Of a stretch of 64,000 nt of DNA, positions 1 to 8,563 are shown one piece after another. The translations under genes and the position numbers were made by a program. The DNA is from Geminicoccaceae bacterium (GTDB lineage Bacteria; Pseudomonadota; Alphaproteobacteria; Geminicoccales; Geminicoccaceae): contig JANQPX010000032.1 of the NCBI GenBank assembly GCA_028285265.1, positions 124,001 through 188,000 of the forward strand. The letters are read 5' to 3'. The stretch's first letter is position 1. Every line of letters starts with the position of its first letter. The notes below the pieces were generated by a model that saw nothing but the letters and a program-made list of their open reading frames with translations, ran no database searches and was not told the origin of the DNA.

Positions 1-16
1 CATCGAGATTTGAGAA

Positions 17-41
17 GGGAGCCAATTTTGGCTCCCTTTTT
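17..41 (+). terminator. Rho-independent terminator
   Basis: A GGGAGCC / GGCTCCC stem (extendable by one A-T pair) with a short AT-rich loop is followed directly by five T residues on the plus strand. It probably ends a plus-strand transcript that starts before the window. No matching gene is visible inside the window. Confidence 0.8.
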
Positions 42-70
42 CATGCGCCGCTTGGGAGTGATTCCTGCCA

Positions 71-280
71 TCAGGCTTGCCAGAACCACTTCTTCATTTC
101 GAGGTCGCGATCGTCCTCTGTAAGGCCGACATCCCGAAGCACCTCGCACGCGAGATTGCCAAGTTGGAGACGGGTCCGATAATTGCGATGCCATCGGCAC
201 AATTGGGCAAACCACGGACTAGACCGATGTTCGCGGTGGTGGATTAGCGAGGCCGATCTCAGTGGGGGTGCTGTCGTCAT
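71..280 (-). CDS. DUF1127 (YjiS-like) small protein
   Basis: A 69-residue protein. Its C-terminal half has the DUF1127 pattern: an Arg-rich helix (NYRTRLQLGN), then LRDVGLTEDDRD and a terminal KKWFW. The start at 280 is preferred over the longer reading because AAGGAA lies just upstream. DUF1127 proteins are short, basic and common in alphaproteobacteria; some have been linked to RNA turnover and to phosphate or stress responses, but the role of this one is unknown. It diverges from the ArsR-like gene at 417. Confidence 0.7.
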   Translation of the reverse strand: MTTAPPLRSASLIHHREHRSSPWFAQLCRWHRNYRTRLQLGNLACEVLRDVGLTEDDRDLEMKKWFWQA

Positions 281-416
281 GACGGGTTCCTTTCTTGTCC
301 GCAGTCCAACCCTAGTTCCCACATGATTCTGGATGCTTCGATGTCGGCCGAAACGTTGACATTTCAGGGCTGATAGAATTCCCGTTTGTTTGAGAAGACT
401 GATGGGAGAACCAGCG

Positions 417-1139
417 ATGACCAGTCAGGCCCGGTTTGCTGAAATAGCCGCCCTTGTTGGCGATCCTGGGCGCGCGACGATGCTGAACGCTCTGCTCGAT
501 GGTCGGGCGCTGACAGCAACTGAACTTGCCAAGGCAGGAGGGGTTACGCCGCAAACGGCAAGCGGCCATCTTGCTCGCTTGACCGAGGCGGGGCTTCTCA
601 CCGTCGTGAAGCAAGGACGACATCGTTATCATCGCCTTGCCACACTCGATGTCGCTCGCATGCTGGAGAGCATCATGTGTGTAGCTGCGGCGACGTCACC
701 CAAACCAGTGAAGATCGTAACCGGCCCAAGAAGTGCTGCTCTTCGAACCGCGCGCGACTGCTACGATCATATGGCCGGGCGGCTTGCTGTCTTGCTGGCC
801 GACTCGCTTATCACACAGGGCGTCTTGGAGATCACCGAAGATGCCGGCATCGTCACGGCTGACGGGAGGCTTTTTTTGGAGAGCCTAGGAATCGTTACAC
901 GACCGTCGCGATCTACCAGCAAAAAGCAACAACGACTGTTCTGTCGACCATGCCTTGATTGGAGTGAACGCCGCCCTCATCTCGCCGGGAAGGTTGGCAC
1001 GCTCCTTCGGAATCACTGCCTTCATCAGGGTTGGGTGCGCCGGACGGATGAGCGCCGCGCACTGACGATCACACGACGAGGCGAGCAGGCGTTTCATCGG
1101 CATTTCGGCATCCACGCGGACGATCTCAAACGGGGTTAA
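417..1139 (+). CDS. ArsR-family winged-helix transcriptional regulator
   Basis: A 240-residue DNA-binding protein. Residues about 5-85 form an ArsR-type winged helix: a GDPGRATMLNALLDG helix, the recognition stretch TPQTASGHLARLTEAGLL, then a Lys-Gln-Gly-Arg-His-Arg-Tyr wing. The remaining 150 residues are a less conserved C-terminal domain seen in long ArsR-like regulators, with a Cys-x2-Cys (CRPC) and a second wing-like RRTDERRALTIT stretch. The start at 417 has GGGAGAA six bases upstream, which beats the TTG at 390 and the ATG at 402. The ligand cannot be told from sequence. It converges with the aminopropyltransferase gene, so any regulatory link to that operon is unproven. Confidence 0.8.
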   Translation: MTSQARFAEIAALVGDPGRATMLNALLDGRALTATELAKAGGVTPQTASGHLARLTEAGLLTVVKQGRHRYHRLATLDVARMLESIMCVAAATSPKPVKIVTGPRSAALRTARDCYDHMAGRLAVLLADSLITQGVLEITEDAGIVTADGRLFLESLGIVTRPSRSTSKKQQRLFCRPCLDWSERRPHLAGKVGTLLRNHCLHQGWVRRTDERRALTITRRGEQAFHRHFGIHADDLKRG

Positions 1140-1206
1140 CGCGGAATTGTCGGCATCATCTCTGTCGCCAAGACTGACGGAAACATGTCGCTGCTGCGTC
1201 GACACA

Positions 1207-2775
1207 TCAAGGGAAGTAACGCGACCAACCCTGTTTGTAGTAACGAATCAGGGGATGGTCTTGAAGGGTATTGATCGTCACCGGCAGGCGTTCAATGTCA
1301 GGTGGAAACTGCAACAATCCAGGAAGCATGTGTCCGTTGAGAAAGCGCAAGTCACGCGGTAGGCGGATCGCCTGCCAGTCAAGCGTCGCAGGCGATGCCA
1401 TCACGAACCCCCAGTCGCCAAAACTTGGCACATATGCGTGAAAAGGAATCACGGATAGCGTTTTGCCGTCACGATAGGGATCGGTCACCGCTTCAAGAGT
1501 CGAGGCGATGCTCCAAAAGGCTTCGCGCGCATAGACCGGCGACGTCGCCTGGGTCACTAACACGCCGTCACGCGCGAGGCGACGGGCCGCGGCCGTGTAG
1601 AACGCAAGACTGTAGAGCTTCGACAAGCTTGGACTCTTAGGATCTGGAAGATCAATCAGGATAACATTGTAGAGGCCGTCATCGGCGTTGAGAAATTCGA
1701 AAGCATCCTGATTGATCACCGAAACGCGCAGATCATTGAGGGCCTGATCATTGAGGGCGCTCAAGTCCGGATGATCCCGAAACAACTTTGTCACGGCAGG
1801 GTCCAGGTCCACTAGGGTTACCGTATCGACATCTTGCCAGCGCAGAATCTCTCGTACCGCCATCCCATCTCCGCCACCGAGAACAAGCACCGACTCCGGT
1901 CGCTGAGCCAAGGACAGGGCCGGATGGACAAGCGTTTCATGGTAGCGATGTTCGTCGACGCTATCGAACTGAAGGGCACCATTCAAAAAAAGCCGGATAT
2001 GCCCGTTTTGATGAGTCGCGACGATGCGCTGGTAAGGCGTGGTCTCGGCGTAGATGATTTCATCATGATAGAGCTTCGCTTCAATCGTCTTGACCATACG
2101 CTCACTAACGACAAGCCCCACCACGAGCGCCGCGATGCTCGCGACGACGATCACAACTGGCGTCCTGCCGACTCGCTTCCGTAACAGACCGGCCGCAAGG
2201 CCTGCGACGGCGAGATTCAAGATTCCAAAAACCAGTCCTGTACTGATCAGTCCGAGAGTCGGTACCAAGACGAGTGGAAAGAGGAGAGCAGCGACGAGCG
2301 CACCGATATAGTCCACGGTCAGAATATTCGAGATGTTGATCTCGAGCGTTCGTTCCTGCTTCAAAATGCGGATGATCAGTGGGATCTCAAGACCGACCAA
2401 CGTGCCGATCGCAATGCAAATCAGGAAAAGAAAGGCCTGGTAGTTGTCGAGATAGACAAAGGCAAAAAAGAGGAAAAGAGCGGCCAACCCGCCAATGAGA
2501 CCAAGCGCGATCTGGGTCATAACGAAGGCTTGTTCGATGCGATCGATGATGAAACGCGACAGGTAAGAGCCAAGCCCCATGGCGGTCATAAAAAGACCGA
2601 TAACGATCGAGAACTGATAGACGCTATCGCCGAGGAGATAGCTGGAAAGCGTCCCCGCGATCAGCTCGTAGACCAGGCCGGAGACGGCAATAACAAACGT
2701 GCCGATCAATAATGGGACGTAATTCCCAGTTGTCCTAGTCGGACTTGATGTTCCCAACGGCTCGATCATGGCCAT
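1207..2775 (-). CDS. Membrane-fused polyamine aminopropyltransferase (spermidine synthase-like)
   Basis: A 522-residue protein with about seven hydrophobic segments (residues about 20-225) followed by a spermidine-synthase fold (about 235-522). The fold shows LNGALQF and DEHRYHE near 265-281, the SAM/dcSAM-binding GGGDG at 300-304, and DLPDP where classical enzymes carry the catalytic acidic loop. Soluble SpeE moves aminopropyl from decarboxylated SAM to putrescine; the substrate of membrane-fused versions is not settled. It is the last gene of an operon with DUF4178, a 49-residue peptide and DUF350, a grouping that recurs in many bacteria. No SAM decarboxylase gene is present in the window. 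Confidence 0.85.
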   Translation of the reverse strand: MAMIEPLGTSSPTRTTGNYVPLLIGTFVIAVSGLVYELIAGTLSSYLLGDSVYQFSIVIGLFMTAMGLGSYLSRFIIDRIEQAFVMTQIALGLIGGLAALFLFFAFVYLDNYQAFLFLICIAIGTLVGLEIPLIIRILKQERTLEINISNILTVDYIGALVAALLFPLVLVPTLGLISTGLVFGILNLAVAGLAAGLLRKRVGRTPVVIVVASIAALVVGLVVSERMVKTIEAKLYHDEIIYAETTPYQRIVATHQNGHIRLFLNGALQFDSVDEHRYHETLVHPALSLAQRPESVLVLGGGDGMAVREILRWQDVDTVTLVDLDPAVTKLFRDHPDLSALNDQALNDLRVSVINQDAFEFLNADDGLYNVILIDLPDPKSPSLSKLYSLAFYTAAARRLARDGVLVTQATSPVYAREAFWSIASTLEAVTDPYRDGKTLSVIPFHAYVPSFGDWGFVMASPATLDWQAIRLPRDLRFLNGHMLPGLLQFPPDIERLPVTINTLQDHPLIRYYKQGWSRYFP

Positions 2776-2832
2776 GGCATTAACGCACGAGATACATCCA
2801 AACGTTACCGAATAGCTACGACCGCCAAAATG

Positions 2833-3057
2833 TCACGATTGGATGATGCTGGCGATGAGCAGCGCCAAGGAAATCATCACCGAGCCGATAACGATGGAGA
2901 CGGCAACATTACCCTTTTCTGCCATTTCCTCGTGAAGATCGATCGGCGATAGCCAGTCGATGATGAAATAGGACATGATGAAGAGCGCGAGACCGAGAAA
3001 CGTATAGAACACCGTCGCAACGACTTCGGCGGTTTGGATGTTGGCAAAAGCTTCCAT
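2833..3057 (-). CDS. DUF350 (YjfL-like) membrane protein
   Basis: A 74-residue protein with two hydrophobic helices (about 12-34 and 50-72) joined by a charged loop (DLHEEMAEKGN), matching a single DUF350 repeat; E. coli YjfL carries two. An AGGAGAAC ribosome-binding site sits just before the ATG. DUF350 has no assigned activity, but the family often lies beside membrane spermidine-synthase-like and DUF4178 genes, as here. It lies 27 bp after the 49-residue ORF and 57 bp before the aminopropyltransferase gene. The likely location is the inner membrane. Confidence 0.8.
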   Translation of the reverse strand: MEAFANIQTAEVVATVFYTFLGLALFIMSYFIIDWLSPIDLHEEMAEKGNVAVSIVIGSVMISLALLIASIIQS

Positions 3058-3084
3058 GTCGTTCTCCTATTGAAGGCTCTTCGG

Positions 3085-3234
3085 CTATTTCCCGCCGCGG
3101 TAAAAGATGTTGCCAGCACTTCCCTCGCGTACGCTTCGCTCAACACTGCGGTCTTCTGCACCGATGCCGTAGACGGTCATGTAACCAGCCGCGAGCGTGA
3201 GCACAGTGAAAGCGATGAAGACAACCTTAGTCAT
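3085..3234 (-). CDS. Unrecognised 49-residue single-pass membrane peptide
   Basis: A short ORF whose ATG overlaps the end of the upstream DUF4178 gene by 8 bp, so translational coupling is likely. It starts MTKVVFIAFTVLTLAAGYMT, one clear N-terminal transmembrane or signal-anchor helix, followed by a polar tail with acidic and basic residues (GAEDRSVERSVREGSAGN) ending FYRGGK. It fills almost the whole gap between DUF4178 and DUF350, and the neighbouring reading frames do not account for it. No family was recognised. Its position suggests an accessory subunit of the DUF350/aminopropyltransferase membrane system; that is inference. Confidence 0.6.
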   Translation of the reverse strand: MTKVVFIAFTVLTLAAGYMTVYGIGAEDRSVERSVREGSAGNIFYRGGK

Positions 3235-4501
3235 CGTCGTCCTCGAGAACGTCGGCCCAACGTTTTTTCTCGAAGTTCTTCCGATGTAACGTCGGGATGA
3301 GTGCTGCGAGGCCTGCGAGGATCAGCAGGACCACCACATAGCGTTTGACCATCACTTGATCGTAGAGACGGATCTCCAGAGCTGGAATCGCGCCGCCTGC
3401 TTCAGAGGCCTTAACCTCGACTTCATAGTCACCTGAGGCAGGAACTTTGAACAACGCGTCGGCGCGGTGCGACCCTTCAGACCAATAGCCATCACTGTCC
3501 CGCCCCTCATAGAAGGAGATTTCCTGACCAAGCCACAGAACATCGTCCCCGCTCTGCGCCGAGGTGATCGCAATGTCGTAGTAGACCCAATTGTTGATGA
3601 CGGGTGAGGTGAGCTCGATCTTGATCAGTCGTTCAGCGTTGCTAACGGAGAACGGGACCGTCCAGGAGGACGTCGACGGTGCGTCAATCGAGGACCGCAC
3701 AATTTCACGACCGCCCCCGATGACAGTTACGGCAAAGAAAGCGATCGCGGCAACAATGACGAACATAGGCGCCACCTTGCCAAGCGCGGGCATGAGTGAA
3801 CCTGGCTCATAGGGCTGGGCTGGGTGAATACCCAGCGGCCGATCAGGCGGTTCGATGCCAAAAGCGGCGTGAACGTCGTCGGCCGGCATATACTCGCCCA
3901 TCGAGTATTCGAGTGCGTTCTCGCCGCGTTCATAAGAAAACATGAAGGGCGGATCGATGGCTTCGACAACCCGCACCCGCTCACCCCGTTTGGCAACCCA
4001 TGTAAACTCGCCCTCAATATAGGCGATTGTCGCGGGATAGCGCTCGAACATCTTGAAAATACGGCCTTCAAGCCTGACGGAGCTTTTGGGGGAGAGGCCA
4101 TCAGGCATGACCGGGTTGGGCATATCTCGTGTACGGTAGCTGAAGAGATAGTGTCCGTTGTTCCAGGTAAGCCAACCATACCCATGGGTTGGCGAATAGA
4201 CTTGGAAGCTGATCCAGTCATAGGTCTCTTCCCAGCCCGGTCCAGACTGGTGACTGACATATTGAATCATGCCGATCACCGTGAACGCGACGCCCTTAAG
4301 GTCCGCCGTCATACCGATGCCGATCGGCGCAAAAGGTCGATCCGGTTTCTCCCGGTACCGCTGCAGGACCTGAAAACCTGCATGGCGATCCATCACCGAG
4401 CCGCAATAACCACAGATCAAACTCTTCACCCGGTGACCACCGAGAACATCCAGTGTCGCCCCACAGGCCGTACAGTTGATCGCCTTGACAGGTCCGCTCA
4501 T
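3227..4501 (-). CDS. DUF4178 zinc-ribbon membrane protein
   Basis: A 424-residue protein. A zinc ribbon comes first (C10, C13, C30, C33). It is followed by a beta-rich DUF4178 region of about 200 residues with Trp/Tyr-rich strands (YDWISFQVYSP, YGWLTWNNGHY). A transmembrane helix lies near 248-268, then an extracytoplasmic beta-domain, then a second helix near 393-410 with a Lys-rich acidic tail. The start overlaps the stop of the preceding paralogue by four bases (ATGA), and the end overlaps the 49-residue ORF. DUF4178 has no known enzymatic role; co-occurrence with DUF350 and membrane aminopropyltransferases is the main functional clue. Confidence 0.8.
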   Translation of the reverse strand: MSGPVKAINCTACGATLDVLGGHRVKSLICGYCGSVMDRHAGFQVLQRYREKPDRPFAPIGIGMTADLKGVAFTVIGMIQYVSHQSGPGWEETYDWISFQVYSPTHGYGWLTWNNGHYLFSYRTRDMPNPVMPDGLSPKSSVRLEGRIFKMFERYPATIAYIEGEFTWVAKRGERVRVVEAIDPPFMFSYERGENALEYSMGEYMPADDVHAAFGIEPPDRPLGIHPAQPYEPGSLMPALGKVAPMFVIVAAIAFFAVTVIGGGREIVRSSIDAPSTSSWTVPFSVSNAERLIKIELTSPVINNWVYYDIAITSAQSGDDVLWLGQEISFYEGRDSDGYWSEGSHRADALFKVPASGDYEVEVKASEAGGAIPALEIRLYDQVMVKRYVVVLLILAGLAALIPTLHRKNFEKKRWADVLEDDDD

Positions 4502-5136
4502 AGCGTTTCGATCTCGAAAGGATCGATCCAGTGCCCCCGGTGCAGTTCACTGCGACCACGATCGATTTCGAGCGTGTAAATCCGACCGCCGGCGCCACTC
4601 AAGTGGAAGTAGCTATAGCTATCGCCAATGCTGAGCGCTTCTGGCAACTCACCCTGAACGCCCAGACAGGTCGCCTTGCCCTTCTCGGTGACATAGAGCT
4701 CTTCATCGGCAAGGCTGATCTTGCTGCCGGGTGTTAGAGCGAACGGGGACGGCGTTTGCTCGATCTCAATCGGCTCTTCGAGCGCAAAATCCCCTTCGTC
4801 GACGGCGAGCCATCGGCCCTCACCATCATTGCCCATCACCCACCATTCGTCCCAGAACCCCTGGCCATAATCGAAGCGGGCGCGTCCAATCGCCATGAAT
4901 TGCCAACCACGGTAACGGTATTGACCCTGCATGCGAATCAAAGAGGGGTAGTCTGCCATCACACCTTGCTTGCCAGCGAGGCGGACGGATTCATCCTCAA
5001 GGAAGACGTTACTGTCGCAATAGTTGCAAGCAACGAGTTTTGCTGACTGCAAGCGTGCTTCCAGCTCAGCGCCACAATTGGGGCAGGTGAAGGATCGTGA
5101 TGCCGCCATGCCTTCCGTAACTGCTACCAGCGTCAA
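4498..5136 (-). CDS. DUF4178 zinc-ribbon protein, soluble paralogue
   Basis: First gene of the operon, up to 212 residues. It has a CPNC...CNYC zinc ribbon near residues 18-40 and then one DUF4178 domain (YRYRGWQFMAIGRARFDYGQGFWDEWWVM), but no transmembrane segment, unlike its downstream partner. The longest reading starts at a TTG (5136). An ATG at 5109 gives MAASRSFTCPNC and is preceded by GGAAGG, though very closely, so the start is uncertain. The stop overlaps the ATG of the next gene. Two adjacent DUF4178 proteins, one soluble and one membrane-bound, suggest a complex. Confidence 0.75.
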   Translation of the reverse strand: MTLVAVTEGMAASRSFTCPNCGAELEARLQSAKLVACNYCDSNVFLEDESVRLAGKQGVMADYPSLIRMQGQYRYRGWQFMAIGRARFDYGQGFWDEWWVMGNDGEGRWLAVDEGDFALEEPIEIEQTPSPFALTPGSKISLADEELYVTEKGKATCLGVQGELPEALSIGDSYSYFHLSGAGGRIYTLEIDRGRSELHRGHWIDPFEIETL

Positions 5137-5264
5137 ACAACGGGGCGACGCTACCGCCTCAATGCCGAAGGCGCCCCCATCCTGGAAGTGTATGAACTCG
5201 GTTAGTAGAGTGATTGCTCAAGGAAGTCGAGACGCGATAGCGAGCTAAGGAGCCAAGCGAGCTG

Positions 5265-6335
5265 ATGCGCAAAATCATCCATATCGACATGGATGCGTTC
5301 TACGCTTCGGTTGAGCAACGCGATGACCCCAATTTACGCGGCCGGCCAGTGGCCGTGGGCGGCGGCGGGCATCGTGGCGTTGTCATGGCGGCAAGCTATG
5401 AAGCGCGAACATTCGGCGTACGGTCTGCGATGCCAGGCTTCAAAGCGAGACGGCTCTGCCCAGAACTCATCTTCGTCAAGACGCGCTTTGAAGCCTACAA
5501 GGCCGCGAGCCGTCAGATCCGAGAGATTTTTTCCACCTACACCGATCTTGTCGAACCTCTCGCACTGGATGAGGCTTTCTTGGATGTCACCAAGCCCAAA
5601 ACGGGCGGATCAATTGCAACGGATATTGCTGCTGCCATTAAGGCTGAAATCAAAGCGTCTACTGGCCTGACCGCGTCAGCAGGTGTCTCCTTCAATAAGT
5701 TTCTCGCCAAGATCGCTTCCGATCTAGAAAAACCGGACGGGTTAACGGTGATCCGTCCCGACCAAGCGGACGCCTTTATCGCTAAATTACCAATTGAGCG
5801 ATTTTTCGGCGTTGGTCCTGTAACCGCGAAACGAATGAAGGTCGCAGGCATCGAGACCGGCCTCGATCTGCGCAACCGTTCCGAAGAAGAACTTGTTCGC
5901 CTCTTCGGCAAGACCGGACGCTACTACCACCGCATCGCCCGCGGGCTGGATGAGCGCGAAGTCAAACCCAACCGTCCCCATAAATCCATTGGTGCCGAAA
6001 CCACATTCGAGTCGGATCTGATCGAAACAACGGATCTGCTCGCGCGTCTCAGTCCTCTCGCTCAGCGTGTGGCGGCTCGAGCGTCCGCCGCCGAATGCCA
6101 AGGCCGAACGGCGACGCTGAAACTGAAATATCGCGATTTCTCGATTAACACGCGCCAGCGCACGCTTGATCGGCCCATACAGGGTGCCGATGAGCTGATG
6201 AGACTGGCCTCTTGGTTAATCGAACATCCAGAACCGCCCACTATGCCCGTCCGTTTGATCGGCATCTCCCTTTCGGGCTTCGAGCCGACCGGTGAGGAAC
6301 GACAGCTGAGTTTCTTTGATGAAACCATGGAGTAA
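5265..6335 (+). CDS. dinB: DNA polymerase IV (Y-family translesion polymerase)
   Basis: A 356-residue error-prone polymerase that copies past damaged template. The palm motif MRKIIHIDMDAFY gives metal ligand D8, and LALDEAFLDV gives D102 and E103. Y13 occupies the steric-gate position. The helix-hairpin-helix thumb (FFGVGPVTAKRM) and little-finger domain follow. A C-terminal RQLSFFDE resembles the beta-clamp binding peptide. Length matches E. coli DinB. AAGGAG lies 12 bases before the ATG, a slightly long spacing. It diverges from the DUF4178 operon across about 130 bp. No LexA-type box was confidently seen. Confidence 0.95.
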   Translation: MRKIIHIDMDAFYASVEQRDDPNLRGRPVAVGGGGHRGVVMAASYEARTFGVRSAMPGFKARRLCPELIFVKTRFEAYKAASRQIREIFSTYTDLVEPLALDEAFLDVTKPKTGGSIATDIAAAIKAEIKASTGLTASAGVSFNKFLAKIASDLEKPDGLTVIRPDQADAFIAKLPIERFFGVGPVTAKRMKVAGIETGLDLRNRSEEELVRLFGKTGRYYHRIARGLDEREVKPNRPHKSIGAETTFESDLIETTDLLARLSPLAQRVAARASAAECQGRTATLKLKYRDFSINTRQRTLDRPIQGADELMRLASWLIEHPEPPTMPVRLIGISLSGFEPTGEERQLSFFDETME

Positions 6336-6512
6336 TGGGTTGGACGACAGCCAATACATCCTGCCATCAGGACAGATTGCCTATCATCGATGGCGCGTTC
6401 AGCCCTTCGTGGCCGAAGGCCCTGCTTTGTCCAAGCGCTCTCTCTGGACGCCAAGGGTCCTCTCCCTTCGGCTCAAGAATCACACTTGATCGCATCGGGT
6501 TTTAGCCACCGA

Positions 6513-7145
6513 CTATGCCGCGCGACGGAACGGGTTCAGTCTTTTCCAGAACGCGGAACGTCGATGACGCCGTTCGGATTGACGAACTGCGGCAGCATCG
6601 GTCACCCAATTGAGCTGCAAGACGCGCCTTATGCCATCGAACGAACCATGCCCATGCCACGCATTTTTTCGATTTCTGAAGCAAACCATCGAGCCCGCAT
6701 TCGGCGGGACTTCAGCGATTGGATCATCAAGGCTGTCGCCTGATCGCAACAAACGAAGCCGCCCGCCATCAGAATCCCAATTTTCGTTCAGATAGACCAG
6801 CACCGTGATCAGTTTACTATCGCTGTCGGTATGGATTTGGCCATCCTTTGGCCGGCACCGACCGCGTACCGTGAGTGTCGTTGGCCGTTTCGACAAGTCC
6901 ATGTCAAATTTTTCGGCGAACGCGTGACGCAGTGCGTCGCCTTGCAATTCTTGGCAAAGCGCATCGAAGACAGGACCGTAGTCAAGCGCGACCAGAGGAT
7001 AGCTACCGCCTTTCTCGACTTTGGGATAGTCAGCAAGAATCTCTTTGATTCGTTCCTGTTTGACAAATCCCGGCACCGTCAGGAATTCAAACGGCTCCAT
7101 CTGAAGCGGCGTTTCGCGAAAGGCATCGATGTTCAAGAGCGACAT
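6513..7145 (-). CDS. 2-oxoglutarate/Fe(II)-dependent oxygenase-like protein
   Basis: A 210-residue protein from the ATG at 7145; a longer reading starts at 7190. It carries an HTDSDSK motif (His and Asp at about residues 105 and 107), a distal His in WHGHGSF (about 164) and Arg-Arg about ten residues later. Together these fit the His-x-Asp...His iron site and the 2-oxoglutarate-binding Arg of the double-stranded beta-helix prolyl-hydroxylase-like superfamily. The intervening LITVLVYLN...GGRLRLL is also typical. The C-terminal tail is very basic. The substrate is unknown. It converges with dinB. Confidence 0.75.
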   Translation of the reverse strand: MSLLNIDAFRETPLQMEPFEFLTVPGFVKQERIKEILADYPKVEKGGSYPLVALDYGPVFDALCQELQGDALRHAFAEKFDMDLSKRPTTLTVRGRCRPKDGQIHTDSDSKLITVLVYLNENWDSDGGRLRLLRSGDSLDDPIAEVPPNAGSMVCFRNRKNAWHGHGSFDGIRRVLQLNWVTDAAAVRQSERRHRRSAFWKRLNPFRRAA

Positions 7146-7279
7146 CACTACCAACCCTTGCCGTGGCTGCAATCGCGCCGAGACAAGCATCGCCCTTCAA
7201 CATGCGCAAGCCTTAAAAACGATGTCACGGCATGGCTTGCCCTGTCTCGTCTCTCAGCCTAGTGTTCAGGCATGCTGAT

Positions 7280-7354
7280 GCGGGCGTAGCTCAGTGGTAG
7301 AGCACGGCGTTTACACCGCCGGTGTCGGAGGTTCGACCCCTTCCGCCCGTACCA
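7280..7354 (+). tRNA. tRNA-Val (anticodon TAC)
   Basis: A complete cloverleaf. The acceptor stem is GCGGGCG/CGCCCGT (first pair G-T), the D-arm GCTC...GAGC, and the anticodon stem CGGCG/CGCCG with loop TTTACAC, so the anticodon is TAC. The T-arm is GGAGG-TTCGACC-CCTTC. Discriminator A and CCA are encoded at 7351-7354. Total length with CCA is 75 nt. It reads valine GTA (and GTG by wobble). Confidence 0.96.
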
Positions 7355-7393
7355 CATTCACAAAACATGATCACTGTGCAGAGCTATGGAAGC

Positions 7394-8086
7394 TCAAGGC
7401 GTTGCTTTGAGCTCATACCGACAGAGGTCATGCAGCAAGCATCCCGAGCATTTGGGCGATCGCGCACGGCAAACCGCTTTGCCGAACCGCAAAAGCCACA
7501 TATGGCTTGCACGTCCCGCCCAATGTGATGCGCGGGCTTCTAGCGACTTCGCCGTTTCCGCCTCGTTGCGGCCACGCGCCAATCCGATCCGATTGGCGAC
7601 TCGATGAATATGGGTATCGACCGCGATCACCGGCTGGCCGAACGAAAATGATAGCATGATATCGGCACATTTCCGACCAATGCCTGGCAGTCGCATCAAC
7701 CCGGCTCGATCACGTGGCACGCTGCCATCATGCTCGTCGATCAAAAACGCACAAAGTCGCTTTAGGTTGCGCGTCTTCATATTGTAGAGACCGGCTGGCC
7801 GGATTGCGGCAGCGATGGCTGTCTCATCAAGAGCAAGAATGTCCGAGGGCGTGTCGGCGAGAGCGAACAGGGCTGCCTTCGCCTTCGCGGTGTTCCTATC
7901 CAGGCTCTGGGCGGACAGAAGACATGCGACGAGGCTACGAAACGCCACCAGGTCATCCTTGACCGTTATATCATTGCGCTTCGAGGGAAAGGCAGTTCGT
8001 AGTCGGGAAAACAGTTCGTCGATCTCGGCGTGGTCGAGAAGGTCGATCGGTTCAGCAGGGGATCGAGAGGAGGTCGGAGTCATCAT
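7394..8086 (-). CDS. Endonuclease III family DNA glycosylase (second paralogue)
   Basis: A 230-residue base-excision repair enzyme from the ATG at 8086; a longer reading to 8215 adds unconserved residues. The helix-hairpin-helix LPGIGRKCAD supplies the catalytic Lys, and IAVDTHIHRVANR supplies the catalytic Asp. The C-terminal Cys spacing C-x6-C-x2-C-x5-C fits the [4Fe-4S] loop of Nth. A bona fide nth lies 4 kb downstream (11711-12343) and this copy is more divergent, with an extended N-terminus. It may have a different lesion preference. It ends 40 bp after the tRNA. Confidence 0.85.
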   Translation of the reverse strand: MMTPTSSRSPAEPIDLLDHAEIDELFSRLRTAFPSKRNDITVKDDLVAFRSLVACLLSAQSLDRNTAKAKAALFALADTPSDILALDETAIAAAIRPAGLYNMKTRNLKRLCAFLIDEHDGSVPRDRAGLMRLPGIGRKCADIMLSFSFGQPVIAVDTHIHRVANRIGLARGRNEAETAKSLEARASHWAGRASHMWLLRFGKAVCRARSPKCSGCLLHDLCRYELKATP

Positions 8087-8563
8087 GATGCCGTGACCAT
8101 GTTCAACCCAATGGGTGCGGGCCAGCGCGCAAGCAACGTCGACTTGGCTTTCAATGACGCCACAATCGTCATGGGAAGCCGAACGGCAACGGAGAAAGAC
8201 GATCTCAACAGACAAGACTGTGGCCTTATCGCTGCGCCATCATCCATCGATGCCTGCCTTTGTTGATCGACCTGCCTGGACAACACGTTCTTGGGTCCTT
8301 TCTCCAATTGAGAGGAGAGACGTATAGGCGCCTGCCACCCTGCAAGGCATCATGGTCCCTAGCAGGTCTATGCGATCGTGGGAATTCGATGGAGCGCATT
8401 GACACGCAGGTTCAGGCTCAAACGGCTGCGAACTCATTGCAGGCCTGTTCCGATCCGCAACACGGAGACGCGCATCAACGCCGATGGCGGGCGGTAAAGA
8501 CCGCTTCTACCTTGAGGAACGTGCCCCCGCAAACGTTGACCTCGGCTAGCGTGAGTCTAAAGG
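8087..8563. other. Non-coding stretch, probably decayed 5' part of a transporter gene
   Basis: No supported gene. Reading frames here are short and interrupted. The stretch sits immediately before the surviving part of a BCCT transporter pseudogene, which lacks its N-terminal half, so some of it may be unrecognisable remains of that gene. Confidence 0.5.

Noticed and set aside
3824..4579. Plus-strand frame (251 codons) opposite DUF4178
   Set aside because: Antisense shadow; the opposing frame has the zinc ribbon, membrane helices and operon overlaps.
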